Of a DNA stretch of 64,000 nt, positions 21,706 through 32,924 are shown piece after piece (within the stretch, counting starts at the first letter, position 1; each line of letters begins with the position of its first letter). Location of the stretch: contig OZ024929.1 of the NCBI GenBank assembly GCA_964017235.1, positions 113,197,793-113,261,792 of the forward strand. The letters run 5' to 3'. Made by a program: the position numbers and the translations under genes. Source of the DNA: Sabellastarte sp. h YS-2021 (taxonomy: Eukaryota > Annelida > Polychaeta > Sabellida > Sabellidae). Below the pieces are notes generated by a model that saw nothing but the letters and a program-made list of their open reading frames with translations, had not been told where the DNA came from and did not search any database.

Positions 21706-21979
21706 TGTATTAACGCAATGAAAAGGCAGATACATAGTGGCTCGGATGACCACTTAAAATGGCGGTCCTCTGTCATTGGGTCCTTTCCCCAGTGGCAGGC
21801 TACAGTACCTCAAGGACGTTGATAAATGGTCATCCTTGAGCCAGTTAGGGGAATGTCAGTTACTTGTGAGTTGGGGCTGTACCTGTGCAGTCAGATTGGT
21901 TAAATAGCACTTTCAGGCCTGTAGTATATGGAAATATTGTACTGAGTATAAATACACAATACAATACAATATGTTTATA

Positions 21980-24900
21980 CATTGAAATTCATATTGGACA
22001 ACAATAAAACAACATTAGCAGTGCACACCATGTACAGACAATTTTGTGTACAAGCATGGATTTGTGGCGCCAGTATCAATAAAAACATACTCGTTCATAT
22101 TACATTGTATGATGTACTCTAGCAAAAATTTACTCATAGGCTAACAGTCTCCTTCCACAGTAATGGGTGTTAATTACATTTTTGGCACATAAAATCTATG
22201 ACTTGGAATTATTAAGGTGCATATAGCATTTAAGTGGTTGTTTTTGTAACATTACCTATGGAATTTATTCTGCAAACAACCTCATATGAAATTAAAATGA
22301 TACCATTACAAATGCTGCCAAATTAATGGGTTTCTGGGTAATATTTCCCTTCTCCAGATCTGTAACTACTGATATGTACTGAGCTGATCTTTTTTTATCA
22401 TTCCATATTGTGTTGAGATAGTGTATTTTTCCTTTCATTTAACCAGCCAAAATATCATATAGATTTGTGTTCATGTATCAAATCTGTACAACATATTTCA
22501 AAAAGTTTTTCTACGGTTGATAACAATCATTTTCAGTTTAGTAGGACAAAATTGTCTAGCATTTGGTGTACATGGAGATTCAAGATTATGATGATTTACT
22601 TATATCAAGGCAATCATACTGTCAGGACATTTCAGTCAAACCTATGACAAAACATGCTATTTCAATTTCCACCATCCAAATTTGACAATCGTACTGTATC
22701 ATCAATCTAAAGTCACAATGCCTAATAAAACCAAAATTGATTGAATATTATGTGAGATTTTTACGTTCTAATTACCCTTTATTCCTGTATGAAGAGTACA
22801 TAAAGGGAACTTCCCCACAGTATGTGAAATGTGCAAGGAAAAGAAACCCCCTTCTTTTCCCTTCACTGGTGGGAAATTGGCCATTTTAATATTTTGACTA
22901 AAATTGGTCTCTGATCTCTCCTTTGTAAAAAATTAGGATAATTTTATCTTTCATATTCTTGTCTTGGAGATCATTCTGGAAAAGTATTAATACTATTAAG
23001 CTTTTGTTATATACCTTGGACACTGTCACAAGTAATACCGGTACATTAGCTGAGTCTGCTACTGGACTGGCCAATTCTGCAAGATGATTCATTTATTTTA
23101 CTTAGAACATCAGTATGCTTACACCTACGATTTAATGTCATGGTCGACTTTCTAATGATGGTGCAATTCTTTGGACTACTTAGCCTCAACAATCTGTCCA
23201 ACAGGTTAAAAACAGAAAGTTCTCTCAGATAAAAGTATAATATGGACCTCTTTGCCAATGATCATTTCTTCAACTGCACATCTCACCTAAACTTGTTATT
23301 CTTCTTTCCCCCAAAATACTAACTTGATCTCTGCTACAGACACTTTACGGGTTATGTTAAACCTCAGAATTTAGCAAAAATTTAAATTAACAAGTTATGA
23401 CAACAGGATCAATGATAGAAAAAGGCTCAGGAAATAGCTAAATAGATGCCAGCAACATGTAATTCCATATTCAATACTGAACTGTGTGGGGGGAAATCTT
23501 TAGCTTAAACATAAATTTTTAATAAACTATACTTGGGAGACCAAATGTATCGATTTTCATATTTAAACCAGGTAAGCAATCAATCGAGTGTTAAATTTTA
23601 ATGTAAAAGTGAACAGTGACTGTAAGAAACAGATGAACAGATGCATCAGGATGCTACAAACAATTTTCACAGCCATTTTTCAGCATCTTTGCAACTGTTA
23701 CAGTTTCAGAAAACTTGATCAAGCAGCTGTAGACAACAACACTGCAAGACCATTGTAATGTGTCAGCTGATGTAAAAACTTATCTAAAGCTTGCATATCT
23801 GTAAATTGTCAAAGGTTGGCTCTCAGCAATGAAATATATTTAAAAACTGTTCTAGAAGGGGTTCATAAAGCCTGCATGAATTCCTGAATGATGTCTAAAC
23901 GTATTCCTGTCAAAGAAGAAGAGGAGATATATGGCAATACTATTTGTCTGCTATCACAATAGACATCACAAACTGTGACTACAAATGAAAAAGAGACTAA
24001 AAACAAAACCCAAGCCCACTAGAGGGGAGGTATAAAAGACAGAGAGAGAGAAAACAAGGGAAAAGTTGACACTGGCAGAGTAGTATAAAAGCAGATGATT
24101 TACACAGCAACTGAAGCTGATTAGAAATATCAAATGTACATAAATGAGACGGGGAGTGATCCTCAAAGGTTGTCACAAGAAGAATACAGTCACTCCCCTT
24201 GTCCATAAATGCTAATCTCCCTGACTTCACTCCATTACTTTATGCTGCTAAAACTGTCACACTGGCAAGGGGGGGATCTCATGAAAATGATTTAAATAAA
24301 CTGGCTTTAGTCAAGAAGCTCATCATATGTAGTTTTCTGTGTTCATTTTTACAGTGCATAGATAGCAGTAAAATAACTTTTATGTCAGGAACCATATGGT
24401 AACTTGACATATATTGACCAATAAATATCAATTGTCAGACTGTGGCCAATTTTAGTCATTTTTAAATACAATTTATCAGAATTTACACTGCCTTTTGAAA
24501 AAAAAATGCAAAGTATGTCTTCAACAACCTGAACTAATGTAGTCAGGAAGATACAGAGAATTTAGGGACAGCTAATCTATGAATTAATTTGATGGAGTTT
24601 TTCACTTTCATTAGTTATTTATTGAGGTATAAAATCATTGTTTTGAAACTGAAAAAATACATCGCTTGTAGCAGAGCACAGCTCTTGAAGATAAATGGTT
24701 TCAGAACCTTTCAAATATAACTGGTGTTAGCAACAAAATTCCACAAACTGAATAACAAAATACACTTAAACAAAGCTTATCATAACATTTGTTATTTAGT
24801 TTACACAATTTTGTTGTTTATACAACTAAGATATGGAAATCTCTGAGAACTGTTTATTTTCATGTCTGTTTATCTTTGTCTCCACCTGTAGATTCATTTA

Positions 24901-25194
24901 TGAATATTCCTTCTCTAAATATAATCCTTGATAAGTTCCTCAATAAAGTGACTTCACTTTATAATACCATATATTGGACTCAAGAATAAGTTTGCAAATA
25001 CTAGCTGTTCCTTTCCTTCCCAAATTACATCATCTCAAATAAACTTTATATTATCAGCAAACAGTTTTTTTGTTTTTTTTTCGGTAACCATAAACCAACA
25101 AAGAGGAAAAAAGTTTGCATGTAAAATCAACAAGAGAACTTCACTAAACATGATTTTACTACATTATTATTGCATGATTATGGTGTCATTCCAG
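21980..25194. other. Intronic AT-rich sequence, nothing recognised
   Basis: The last 3.2 kb of SLC10 intron 1. Only short ORFs with biased composition; no repeat structure could be supported by eye. Confidence 0.45.
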
Positions 25195-25366
25195 CTGTCC
25201 CTCTGTGTTGCCAAGGTCTGTTTCCGGGAGCCAGACATGGGTCTGGGACTTCTTCTAGTGGCTGTGTTACCGGGAGGAGGAGGTGGCCACTTGATGGTTG
25301 CCATACTACAGGCAGAACTCTCTCTTAGTTATGTGCTCAATTTCACTGCATACGCCATATCACTAG
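25195..25366 (+). CDS. SLC10-family transporter, exon 2
   Basis: This exon encodes residues 234-290 plus one base of codon 291. It is flanked by ...tcattccag and gtgaga. It contains LPGGGGGHLMVAIL (about 258-271) and ELSLS (274-278), the position of the CCPGG-x-x-SN motif and the following (D/E)-x-(D/N)-L-S segment of SLC10 proteins. The PGG is kept, but the usual Ser-Asn after it, which helps bind sodium in NTCP/ASBT-type members, is replaced by Gly-His. A loss or change of sodium coupling is possible but unproven. Confidence 0.85.
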
Positions 25367-25886
25367 GTGAGAAGCCATTACTCATAGAACATTACTCAAT
25401 ATATTTGAGGAGAATTTGTTTTTGAACTCTTACAGAGTACTTACAGTTATCAATTTGCCAATTTAGACAGAGTGCAAATATTTAAGGGAGTGTGAAATAA
25501 ATGTTTTTGCCATATTTACCTTATTAAAATGTCTACTTTACATTGTTAAAATTAGTTAAATACAATTCTATGATCTTTAAGATCCTATTATATGCTTAAT
25601 CATTGGTGTTCCATATTAATTATTCTGATCAAAGATTCAAACCTATTGTCAAATATATTTCAAAGGAATTTTCTAAGACTGCAAAAGCGATTTTTTTTTT
25701 GCCACAATCAACACCTAAAGTTTTAGAATATCAAATGAAGTCTCAATAATGATGTACATGAAATCTCTATCTCATATGATGACAATTTTACTACAGTCTT
25801 TCTTCAGAATGTCATAAATCTGTAAATCACAAATGCCTTGACACATAACTTTTAAAGATGCTGACTTTGTTTACTTGTGCTTTCAG
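25367..25886 (+). other. SLC10 gene intron 2 (520 bp)
   Basis: Donor gtgaga at 25367 and acceptor gctttcag ending 25886, phase 1. The G left at the end of exon 2 joins TA at the start of exon 3 to make a valine codon. AT-rich; nothing else recognised. Confidence 0.8.
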
Positions 25887-26614
25887 TAACAGCGCCTCTG
25901 TGGGTGTTATCCATGGGTCGTTTTGTGAAGAGTGAGCTCACAGACATTCCATATGGCAAGCTCATGTTGTGGCTTAGCTGCGCCTTTGTATGCTACATCC
26001 TGGGCCTTGGACTTCGAAAGAAATCAGAAAAAGTGGCAGACGCCATCCTTAACTGGCTTACCAAACCCTTCCTGCTATTTGCCTCCATCCTCTTTGTCAG
26101 CTTGGGGCTCTACATCAACTTCTTTATGTTTTTGGTTTTAGACATTCCGAGCCTGATTGGTATGGCATTGTACCCCTGCCTAGCCTACAGTCTAGGCTAC
26201 TTCCTTCCATGTGCCATAAGACAAGAGCAGCGCTTTGTAAGGTGCATAGCAATAGAGTCTGCCATTCCAAACTGCATTTTGGCCTTAGTGGTGGTGCAGT
26301 ACACACTACCACAACCTGCAAGTGATATCTGTACTATTGCGCCCATCTTTGTGCTAATCTTCTCACCGACTCCCTTCATTCTGGAGTATCTCTTCAAGCA
26401 ACTTCAAGTGGTCTACATCGACAAGTGCACAAAGAATCAAGACATAAAGAACAGCAGTTTCCACATCGCAGCTTCCAACAGTCTCCTCAATGTTACTCAC
26501 ATGACACATTTGCCGGAATCATCCAGCATTTTATCACAAAGAAATGATCCATCCCTTGTGGAAGATATACCGCCAACATCAAAAAGCAACAGCCATAAAG
26601 TGACCACTCTATAA
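25887..26614 (+). CDS. SLC10-family transporter, exon 3 (C-terminal half)
   Basis: This exon encodes residues 291-532 and ends with TAA at 26612-26614. It holds the remaining hydrophobic helices (PLWVLSM, LMLWLSCAFVCYILGLGL, PFLLFASILFVSLGLYI, LIGMALYPCLAYSLGYFL, ILALVVVQYTLP, IAPIFVLIFSPTPFILEYLF) and a polar cytosolic tail of about 70 residues. IESAIPNCILALVVVQ (412-427) matches the SLC10 ETG-x-QN-x-x-LA-x-x-x-x-Q block; the Glu (414) and Asn (419) are present but the sodium-site Gln is Pro. The total length of 532 is somewhat longer than human SLC10A3 (about 477). Confidence 0.87.
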
Positions 26615-28045
26615 AACACCCATTAATGTATCCCTTGTCCAGGGGGATATTGTATTGTCCACAGTCTGCATATTGCAGATATTTTGTGCACTAGGTTTTT
26701 TTTTTAAATTATGCTTGAAATACCATGAATATTAAGGTGTTGCACTTGGCAAACATAAATGTACTTCTACATGGGCTTTGGTAAAAGGTAAATGTTATAA
26801 CTGCAGCTTTGCAATTTTTACAAATTATACAGTAAATGTAGCAATTACTAAACTAACAGTGAATAATGAGCTGTCTGGGTAAACTTGGAAAATTCTTCCA
26901 TAGTTCCAAAATATAAGCAATTTACTTCTACCTGTAATACCAACTCAAAGAATATGAAGTTCTTGATATTTACTTTCTTTCAGCACTTAACTGCCTAGTA
27001 AAGTCACCCCTAGCTAATCCGTATATATTTGTTGGAAGGGCATAATAAGGCAATGGTATTTAACAGGCTACTGGTAAATAAGCAATCTTGTGAAGAGTAA
27101 CACAATGGTGCTATTGTGTCACTTTTGTGTTGTCAATTTTGGTACACACAAGAAGCCTTGATAGACCTTCTTATTCCTGGTGAAAAGTCAGCATCCAACT
27201 TGGTCCTAGTAGCACTACATTCTGCGAGTCAAACTTTTGGTCATCCTTAAATTTTGCACAAAGATTATTGGGACTTGAAAGTTACTTCTTGTGACAATGC
27301 TCATGGCAGTTCCACAGCTTCCACTTATACCAACTGTTCTATATCCATTAAAAATTTTAACATTATTTTAGAACAACATTTGCATGTAATATATAACATG
27401 ATACATAAAGTGATGTTATTTGGTTCAAGGTAAATAAGTGTACTTGAAAAACATAAATAAGATTATAAAGAGAGAGTATGACATTTTATGTATTTAGATA
27501 TTTGATTGTTTGTTACTATATCATTAAGTTTATGGGGTCACATTTATAATGTCTTGAGATGAAATTTTGAAGTGTAGTTATCATAGTAATACTTTTATGA
27601 TCATTTTTAAATGAATCAACTTGTGCCACATCCCCAGAAATCAAATCCTCACACCATTGTGATCACTATATAACACTCTAATATCTCCAGAAATACTCAA
27701 ACTTACAAAATACAAGTATTCCGAATATTGGGTTTCACACTATTGTCTATGAAAAGGATATAATGAAGTGTATGTAGATATAATGCAGTATTAATGTACA
27801 GTTTTATTTTGTTTTATAAAATGTGTAAGCTGATAGTTCACAAAAACTAATACACTCTAAAACACTGCTATTTGTATTATTCAGGATGTCTTGTAAGTTT
27901 AATAGCTTGTTTACATACACTTGTTTCTATGTTATAAATCTGATATTGCCACATCAGTACTGGAAGTTTTTGTTACTACTTTATCTTTCAGCTTTTTATC
28001 ATTACGACATGATTTTATACAATAAAAATGAAAAGATCAAAACCT
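26615..28045 (+). other. 3' untranslated region of the SLC10 gene (inferred)
   Basis: AT-rich and without coding potential. The first canonical poly(A) signal I see after the stop codon is AATAAA at 28021, followed by a T/G-rich stretch (ctgctctttctgttgctg) that fits a downstream processing element. This implies a 3' UTR of about 1.4 kb. The end is inferred. Confidence 0.4.
28021..28026 (+). terminator. Poly(A) signal AATAAA
   Basis: A canonical hexamer 1.4 kb past the SLC10 stop codon, with a U/GU-rich stretch about 25-45 bases downstream. No earlier canonical hexamer was noticed in this UTR, but non-canonical signals were not excluded. Confidence 0.4.
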
Positions 28046-28080
28046 GCTCTTTCTGTTGCTGATTTTTCTTTTCATAAATT

Positions 28081-28124
28081 TGGTTCACACAATAAAAAAA
28101 ATTTTTTTTTATTGTATGAACCAA
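28081..28124. repeat. AT-rich perfect-arm hairpin
   Basis: ggttcacacaat followed by A-run/T-run and attgtatgaacc forms a hairpin with about 20-bp arms and a single mismatched position. It lies just past the inferred SLC10 poly(A) signal. It may be a tiny palindromic MITE or may affect 3'-end formation. Confidence 0.5.
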
Positions 28125-28544
28125 AATACGATTAATTCGGTGTAAGTTGGAAGAATGAACTGGTAAAATAAAATACTTCTACTTTGATCAAAAATAGATC
28201 TAATTCTTTGTATATTGTTTTCACAATTTCTTCAAACATGAAGAATGTCTAGGTTCATTATTATTTACCTGCTGATTAACATAAAAAGAAAACACTTTTT
28301 ACCAGACACTATCTTATTTGAGTGAAAAAATATCTTTAGTGAAACAGTCAACATAATATTTGAGTGATTGCCCAAATATGCCATATATCAAAATCTGGGT
28401 TTTTGTCTTTTATCTATCATTCATGACTGTTGATACACAACCTTATGTATAAAATTTCTTTAAAATGACAACAACTTGTACCAATTATGATTTAGGACAA
28501 TGTCAGTTTCAATTTTGATGCTGGTAAACCAATAGCTGAAAATA

Positions 28545-30560
28545 GCATCAGAGATGCCCGTACCCCACAGCCTGGGGAAATAGTTTTCAACACCATGAGA
28601 TATAGAAGTATAGAAACAGTACAAAGATCGGGATACTTTCAGAGCAGTGTCAGTTATATTAAGGTCTAAATCATGTTTAAGTAGAGAAAATAACATCTAA
28701 GAGAAACAAAATGTATGCAAAGATAAAGTATTAAAACAAGACAATTCAATAGCAAGATGACAGCATTAATCAGTAAACTAAAAACTATGATGCACACCTA
28801 CAACCCCTAAGCAATGTCCCTACTAACTATCAACTTCCTACCATTTACAGTTTCAGAGATATTGCCTGGACAAAATTTGAAAGGTCAAGATCACTACGGC
28901 AAGGTCAAATGCCAAATCAAGGTCACACCATGACATTGCACACCTACAACCCCAACCAATGTCCCTACTAAGTATCAACTTCCTACAGCTTACGCTTTCT
29001 GAGATATAGCCCGAACAAGATTTTATAGGTCAAGGTCACTACGGCAAGCTGAAAGGTCAAATCAAGATCACACCATGATGTTGCACACCTACACCCACAA
29101 ACCAATGTTCCTACCAAGTATCAACTTCCTACACCTTACAGTTTCTGAGATATAGCCCGGAAAGCTTTTATAGGTTAAGATCACTACAGCAAGGACAAAG
29201 GTTAAATCAAGGTCAGATCATGATGTTGCACACATACACCCCCTAACCAATGTCCCTACCAAATATCAACTTCCTACACCTTACAGCTTTCGAGATATAG
29301 CCCAGACAAGATTTTATAGGTCAAGGTCATTACGGCAAGGTCAAAAGTCAAATCAAGGTCACATCATGACGATGCACACCTACAACCCCCAACCAATGTC
29401 CCTACCAACTATCAACTTCCTACACCTTACGGTTTCCGAGATATAGCCTGGACAAGATTTTATAGGTCAAGGTCATTACAGCAAGGTCAAATGTCAAATC
29501 AAGGTCACATCATGACGATGCACACCTACAACCCCTAACCAATGTCCCTACCAAGTATCAACTTCCCACACCTTACGCTTTCTGAGATATAGCCTGAACA
29601 AGATTTTATACGTCAAGGTCACTACGGCAAGCTCAAAGGTCAAATCAAGGTCACACCATGATGCTGCACACCTACACCCACAAACCAATGTCCCTACCAA
29701 GTATCAACTTCCTATACCTTACAGTTTCTAAGATATAGCCCGGACAAGCTTTTATAGGTTAAGATCACTTCAGCAAGGACAAAGGTCAAATCAAGGTCAG
29801 ATCATGATGTTGCACCTCTACACCCCCTAACCAATGTCCCTACCAAGTATCAACTTCCTACACCTTACAGCTTCCGAGATATAGCCCAGACAAGATTTTA
29901 TAGGTCAAGGTCATTACAGCAAGGTCAAAAGTCAAATCAAGGTCACATCATGGCGATGAACACCCACAACCCCCAACCAATGTCCCTACCAACTATCAAA
30001 TTCCTACACCTTATGGTTTCCGAGATATAGCCCGGACAAGATTTTATAGGTCAAGGTCATTAAGGCAAGGTCAAAGGTCAAATCAAGGTCACATCATGAC
30101 AACACACACCTACACCCCTAACCAATGACCCTACCAAATATCAACTTCTTACACCTTACGGTTTCTGAGATATAGCCCGGACAAGATTTTATAGGTCAAG
30201 GTCACTATGGCAAGGTCAAAGGTCAAATCAAGGTCACACCTCAATGTTGCACACCTACACCCCCTAACCAATGTACCTACCAAGAATCAACTTCCTACAC
30301 CTTATGGTTTCCGATATATAGCCCGAACAAGATTTTCAAACTTAAGGTCACTGCGGCAAGGTCAAAGGTCAAATCAAGGTCACACCATGTCGTTGCACAC
30401 CTACATCCCCTAACCAAATCCCTACCAAGTAGCAACTTCCTACACCTTACAGTTTCTGATACAGGCCGGACAAACTTTTCCCGCCGCCCGCCAGCCCATC
30501 CGGACACCATGGGTGAAAACAATACCCCAGCAGCCCTTAAGGGCTGTTTGGTAAAAATTA
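28545..30560. mobile_element. Tandem-repeat-cored element, 146-bp family (copy 2, long)
   Basis: The head at about 28550-28720 ('gagatgcccgtaccccacagc', 'acaccatgagatatagaag') matches 12565 and 55455. It is followed by about twelve units of 146 bp from about 28790 to 30480; the word 'atcaacttcc' recurs at 29119, 29265, 29411, 29557, 29703 and 29849. Each unit contains 'gagatatagcc', 'attttataggtcaaggtcac' and 'ggtcaaatcaaggtca'. The right edge has a perfect hairpin cagccc-ttaa-gggctg at 30531-30546. No ORF is conserved between units. Confidence 0.7.
28790..30480. repeat. 146-bp tandem array
   Basis: About twelve head-to-tail units of 146 bp, 85-95% alike by eye. Half the units contain the exact word AGGTCAAAGGTCA (for example 30068-30080, 30213-30225, 30359-30371) and nearly all contain TCAAGGTCA. 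ORFs of 60-80 codons across the array are frame by-products. Confidence 0.85.
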
Positions 30561-31812
30561 CATTTCCTGTACGTTTCTGCTGGTTCTAGATCAAGCACAT
30601 ACCAAAATATCCAACAATTGTCTTTCAGCTATTGCATCAGTGAGCCACATGTGCCCTAGAGAGTGGTAACTGGACTGAGGGAATCTATAATTGGATTCAA
30701 CTGATATGTAATGCTCAGGAAATAAAACAAAAGCTTCCACAACCAAAACCCTTTTGGGTTTTAGTCAAAAGTCACTTTCTCCATGTCCCTTTCTGAGGTT
30801 TCATAACATAATTTTGGGGTCATGAAAAGCTCTGACAATTTACAGTATGCAATGGTTCCACTTATTAGCAATAGGTTATGACATCTGGATATGATTCAAT
30901 GACAATAATTCCAGTCTTCATAATATTTTAAATCTGAAATTTGGCACATACACTATATAACTATGCTGACCCCAAAGTGGACAAAAAAATATGTTTTAAA
31001 TGCAGTCAAATTATCAAAACATAACCAAAAGATGGTCTAACAGCGGGCATTCTTTTGCAATTTTGTACCAGCATTTTCTCAATAGAAGATCATATTTTGT
31101 GTGACAACATAATTTATACACGTCACATTTTACATAAAATGAATATTCTGATGATATACATACATCCAAGAAGGCAATATTTTAGTTAATTTGGTGAGAA
31201 TGTACATATTGCATTTGATGGACATGTTGCATATGATACTTCAAAGACAGCAACCAACAACATTATATCCAGAACCCAATAAAGCAGAGGAGCAAAAAAG
31301 AGATCTTCAAACCGATTGACAAAAGTAATCAAAGCAACACTAAAGAAAAAAATATGAATAAAAAACCTCAAAGAAGGAGAAGAGTTTTGACTGAATGCTA
31401 AAACTCTGATGTAAGATCTTCTGGCAAATCTAGTGAAAAATGTTAAATTGGATCAAAACTAGAAAAATGTTTTTGCTAACAAAAACTAAGCGTCCCAAAA
31501 AGGTTCACTGCAATATAATATACAGTAGAAAAAGGTTTTTGAAAATAAAAACATGCAGTGCTGAGAGAAGAAGTGAAAGTTAAGCAGACAGTGTGGAAGT
31601 TTATGCATTAACATGAAAGAAAAATTTAAGCTTTATTTTGTTTTCTATGGTCATAAATTGCGAAAAGTTAATTGAATAAATGCTCTGGCTAAGAATGCAT
31701 CAAGCATCAATACTTATAATAGGTCGAAAGTTACACCATAAAACTACTTAATTAAAGAGTAACAGTGCTTTATAAATGCCATATATCTATTTACATTTTA
31801 GAACAAGAGGAG
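30561..31812. other. AT-rich sequence, nothing recognised
   Basis: No gene, RNA or repeat structure supported. Short ORFs only. Confidence 0.45.
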
Positions 31813-32084
31813 AGTGCCCGTGAACGGGCACTGTGTCAGCTGACTGAATGTTTTTGATTTGTGATGGTGATAATGAGAGGAAAGCATAATTATCAGGGAA
31901 AGGGCTGTACAGAAATACAGTAAATGGTAACTGAACAGCATGTTCGAAAGATATTTCCGAAGCTGACAGAAGAAAAGGACAAAAAAGTTGTGCCCTGCAA
32001 ATGGTATTATGAAATAAAGTAACAAGGTAATTGTTTAAGTGTAAAAAGTAGGTTAAAAATATTTAAAGAAATACTATAAATGCA

Positions 32085-32900
32085 ATATCCTCGTTCGACC
32101 ATGAAGAAGGGGTCCAAAGGTCAAATCTGACCATACCAAAAGATTCCCAGCCAAAGAATTTAGGATGGTTTACCATCCCAAACCTCTCGGACCAATAATA
32201 AGTGAGTCATAGGCACTTTTTAAGTTTGGCTATCCTTGTTTGACCTTGAAGGAGGGGTCCAAGGTCAAATCCGACCACACAAAAAAATTCCCAGCCCATG
32301 ATTTCCTGTAGCTTGTTTACCATCCCAAACTTGTAGGACCAATAATAAGCAAGTTCTAAGCAATTGTAAGTTTGGCTATCCTCAATTGACCTTGAAGGAG
32401 GGGTCCCAGGTCAAATCTGACCACACCAAAAGAATCCCAGCCCATGATTTCCCATATGTTGGTTTACCATCCCAAACCTCCAAGACCAATAATACGCGAG
32501 TTATAAGCACTTTAAGTTTGGCTATCTTCGTTTGACCTGGAAGGAGGGGTCTAAGGTCAAATCCGACCACACCAAAAGATTCCCAGCCCATGATTTTCTA
32601 TAGGTTGGTTTTCCATTCGAAACCTCTAGGACCAATAATAAGCGAGTTATAAGCACTTTTAAGTTTGGCTATCCTCATTTGACCTTGAAGGAGGGGTCCA
32701 AGGTGAAATCCGACCACACCAAAAAATTCCCAGCTCATGATTTTCTATAGGTTGGTTTTCATTCCAACCTCTAGGACCAATAATAAGCGAGTTATAAGCA
32801 CTTTTATGTTTGGCTATCCTCATTTGACCTTGAAGGAGGGTTCCAAGGTCAAATCGGACCATATTAACAGATTCCCAGCCCATGATTTCCTACAGGTTGG
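32085..32900. repeat. 146-bp tandem array (second, unrelated sequence)
   Basis: About 5.5 units with 'tttgaccttgaaggaggggtcc', 'cagcccatgatttc' and 'aggaccaataataag'. The word 'tgaccttgaa' recurs near 32241, 32387, 32533, 32680 and 32825, a period of 145-147 bp. The sequence differs from the 28.8-30.5 kb array although the period is the same. Confidence 0.8.
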
Positions 32901-32924
32901 ATACAATGATTTACTCAACAGTGA

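Larger units (their letters stand above)
15536..21724 (-). mobile_element. DIRS-type retrotransposon, element 1
   Basis: About 6.2 kb, coding on the minus strand in the order gag, RT/RNase H/MT-like, tyrosine recombinase. Ends are inverted repeats (15579-15747 and 21536-21705) with an internal complementary region at 15805-15902 that copies the joined outer ends. There are no LTRs, integrase or target duplication, as expected for elements that integrate as circles via a tyrosine recombinase. Pol and recombinase frames are open; gag has one frame break. It lies antisense to SLC10 within intron 1. Confidence 0.92.
15466..21968 (+). mobile_element. SINE split by DIRS element 1
   Basis: The head at 15466-15536 has A-box-like 'tgcctagtgggtaac' and B-box-like 'gggttcaaacc'. 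The rest continues after the DIRS element at 21725-21968 and ends in an 'aatacaatacaat' tail. Ten-base direct repeats (atatgtttat) lie just outside both pieces, at 15456-15465 and 21969-21978. This shows that the two pieces are one insertion and that the DIRS element came later. The SINE is about 315 bp without the insert. Confidence 0.8.
7214..25194 (+). other. SLC10 gene intron 1 (about 18 kb)
   Basis: Donor gtaagc at 7214 and acceptor tcattccag ending 25194 bracket an intron of 17,981 bp, both in phase 0. The two flanking exons join at a point where SLC10 proteins run on without a gap, so no exon seems missing. The intron contains a 155-bp-repeat element (8684-9780), a detached DIRS end (10104-10334), a SINE (10743-10977), a tandem-repeat element (12550-13590) and a SINE split by a full DIRS element (15466-21968). 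The rest is AT-rich sequence without genes. Confidence 0.8.

Noticed and set aside
15536..21724. LTR retrotransposon
   Set aside because: There are no direct LTRs, protease or integrase. Inverted ends, an internal complementary region and a tyrosine recombinase identify DIRS.
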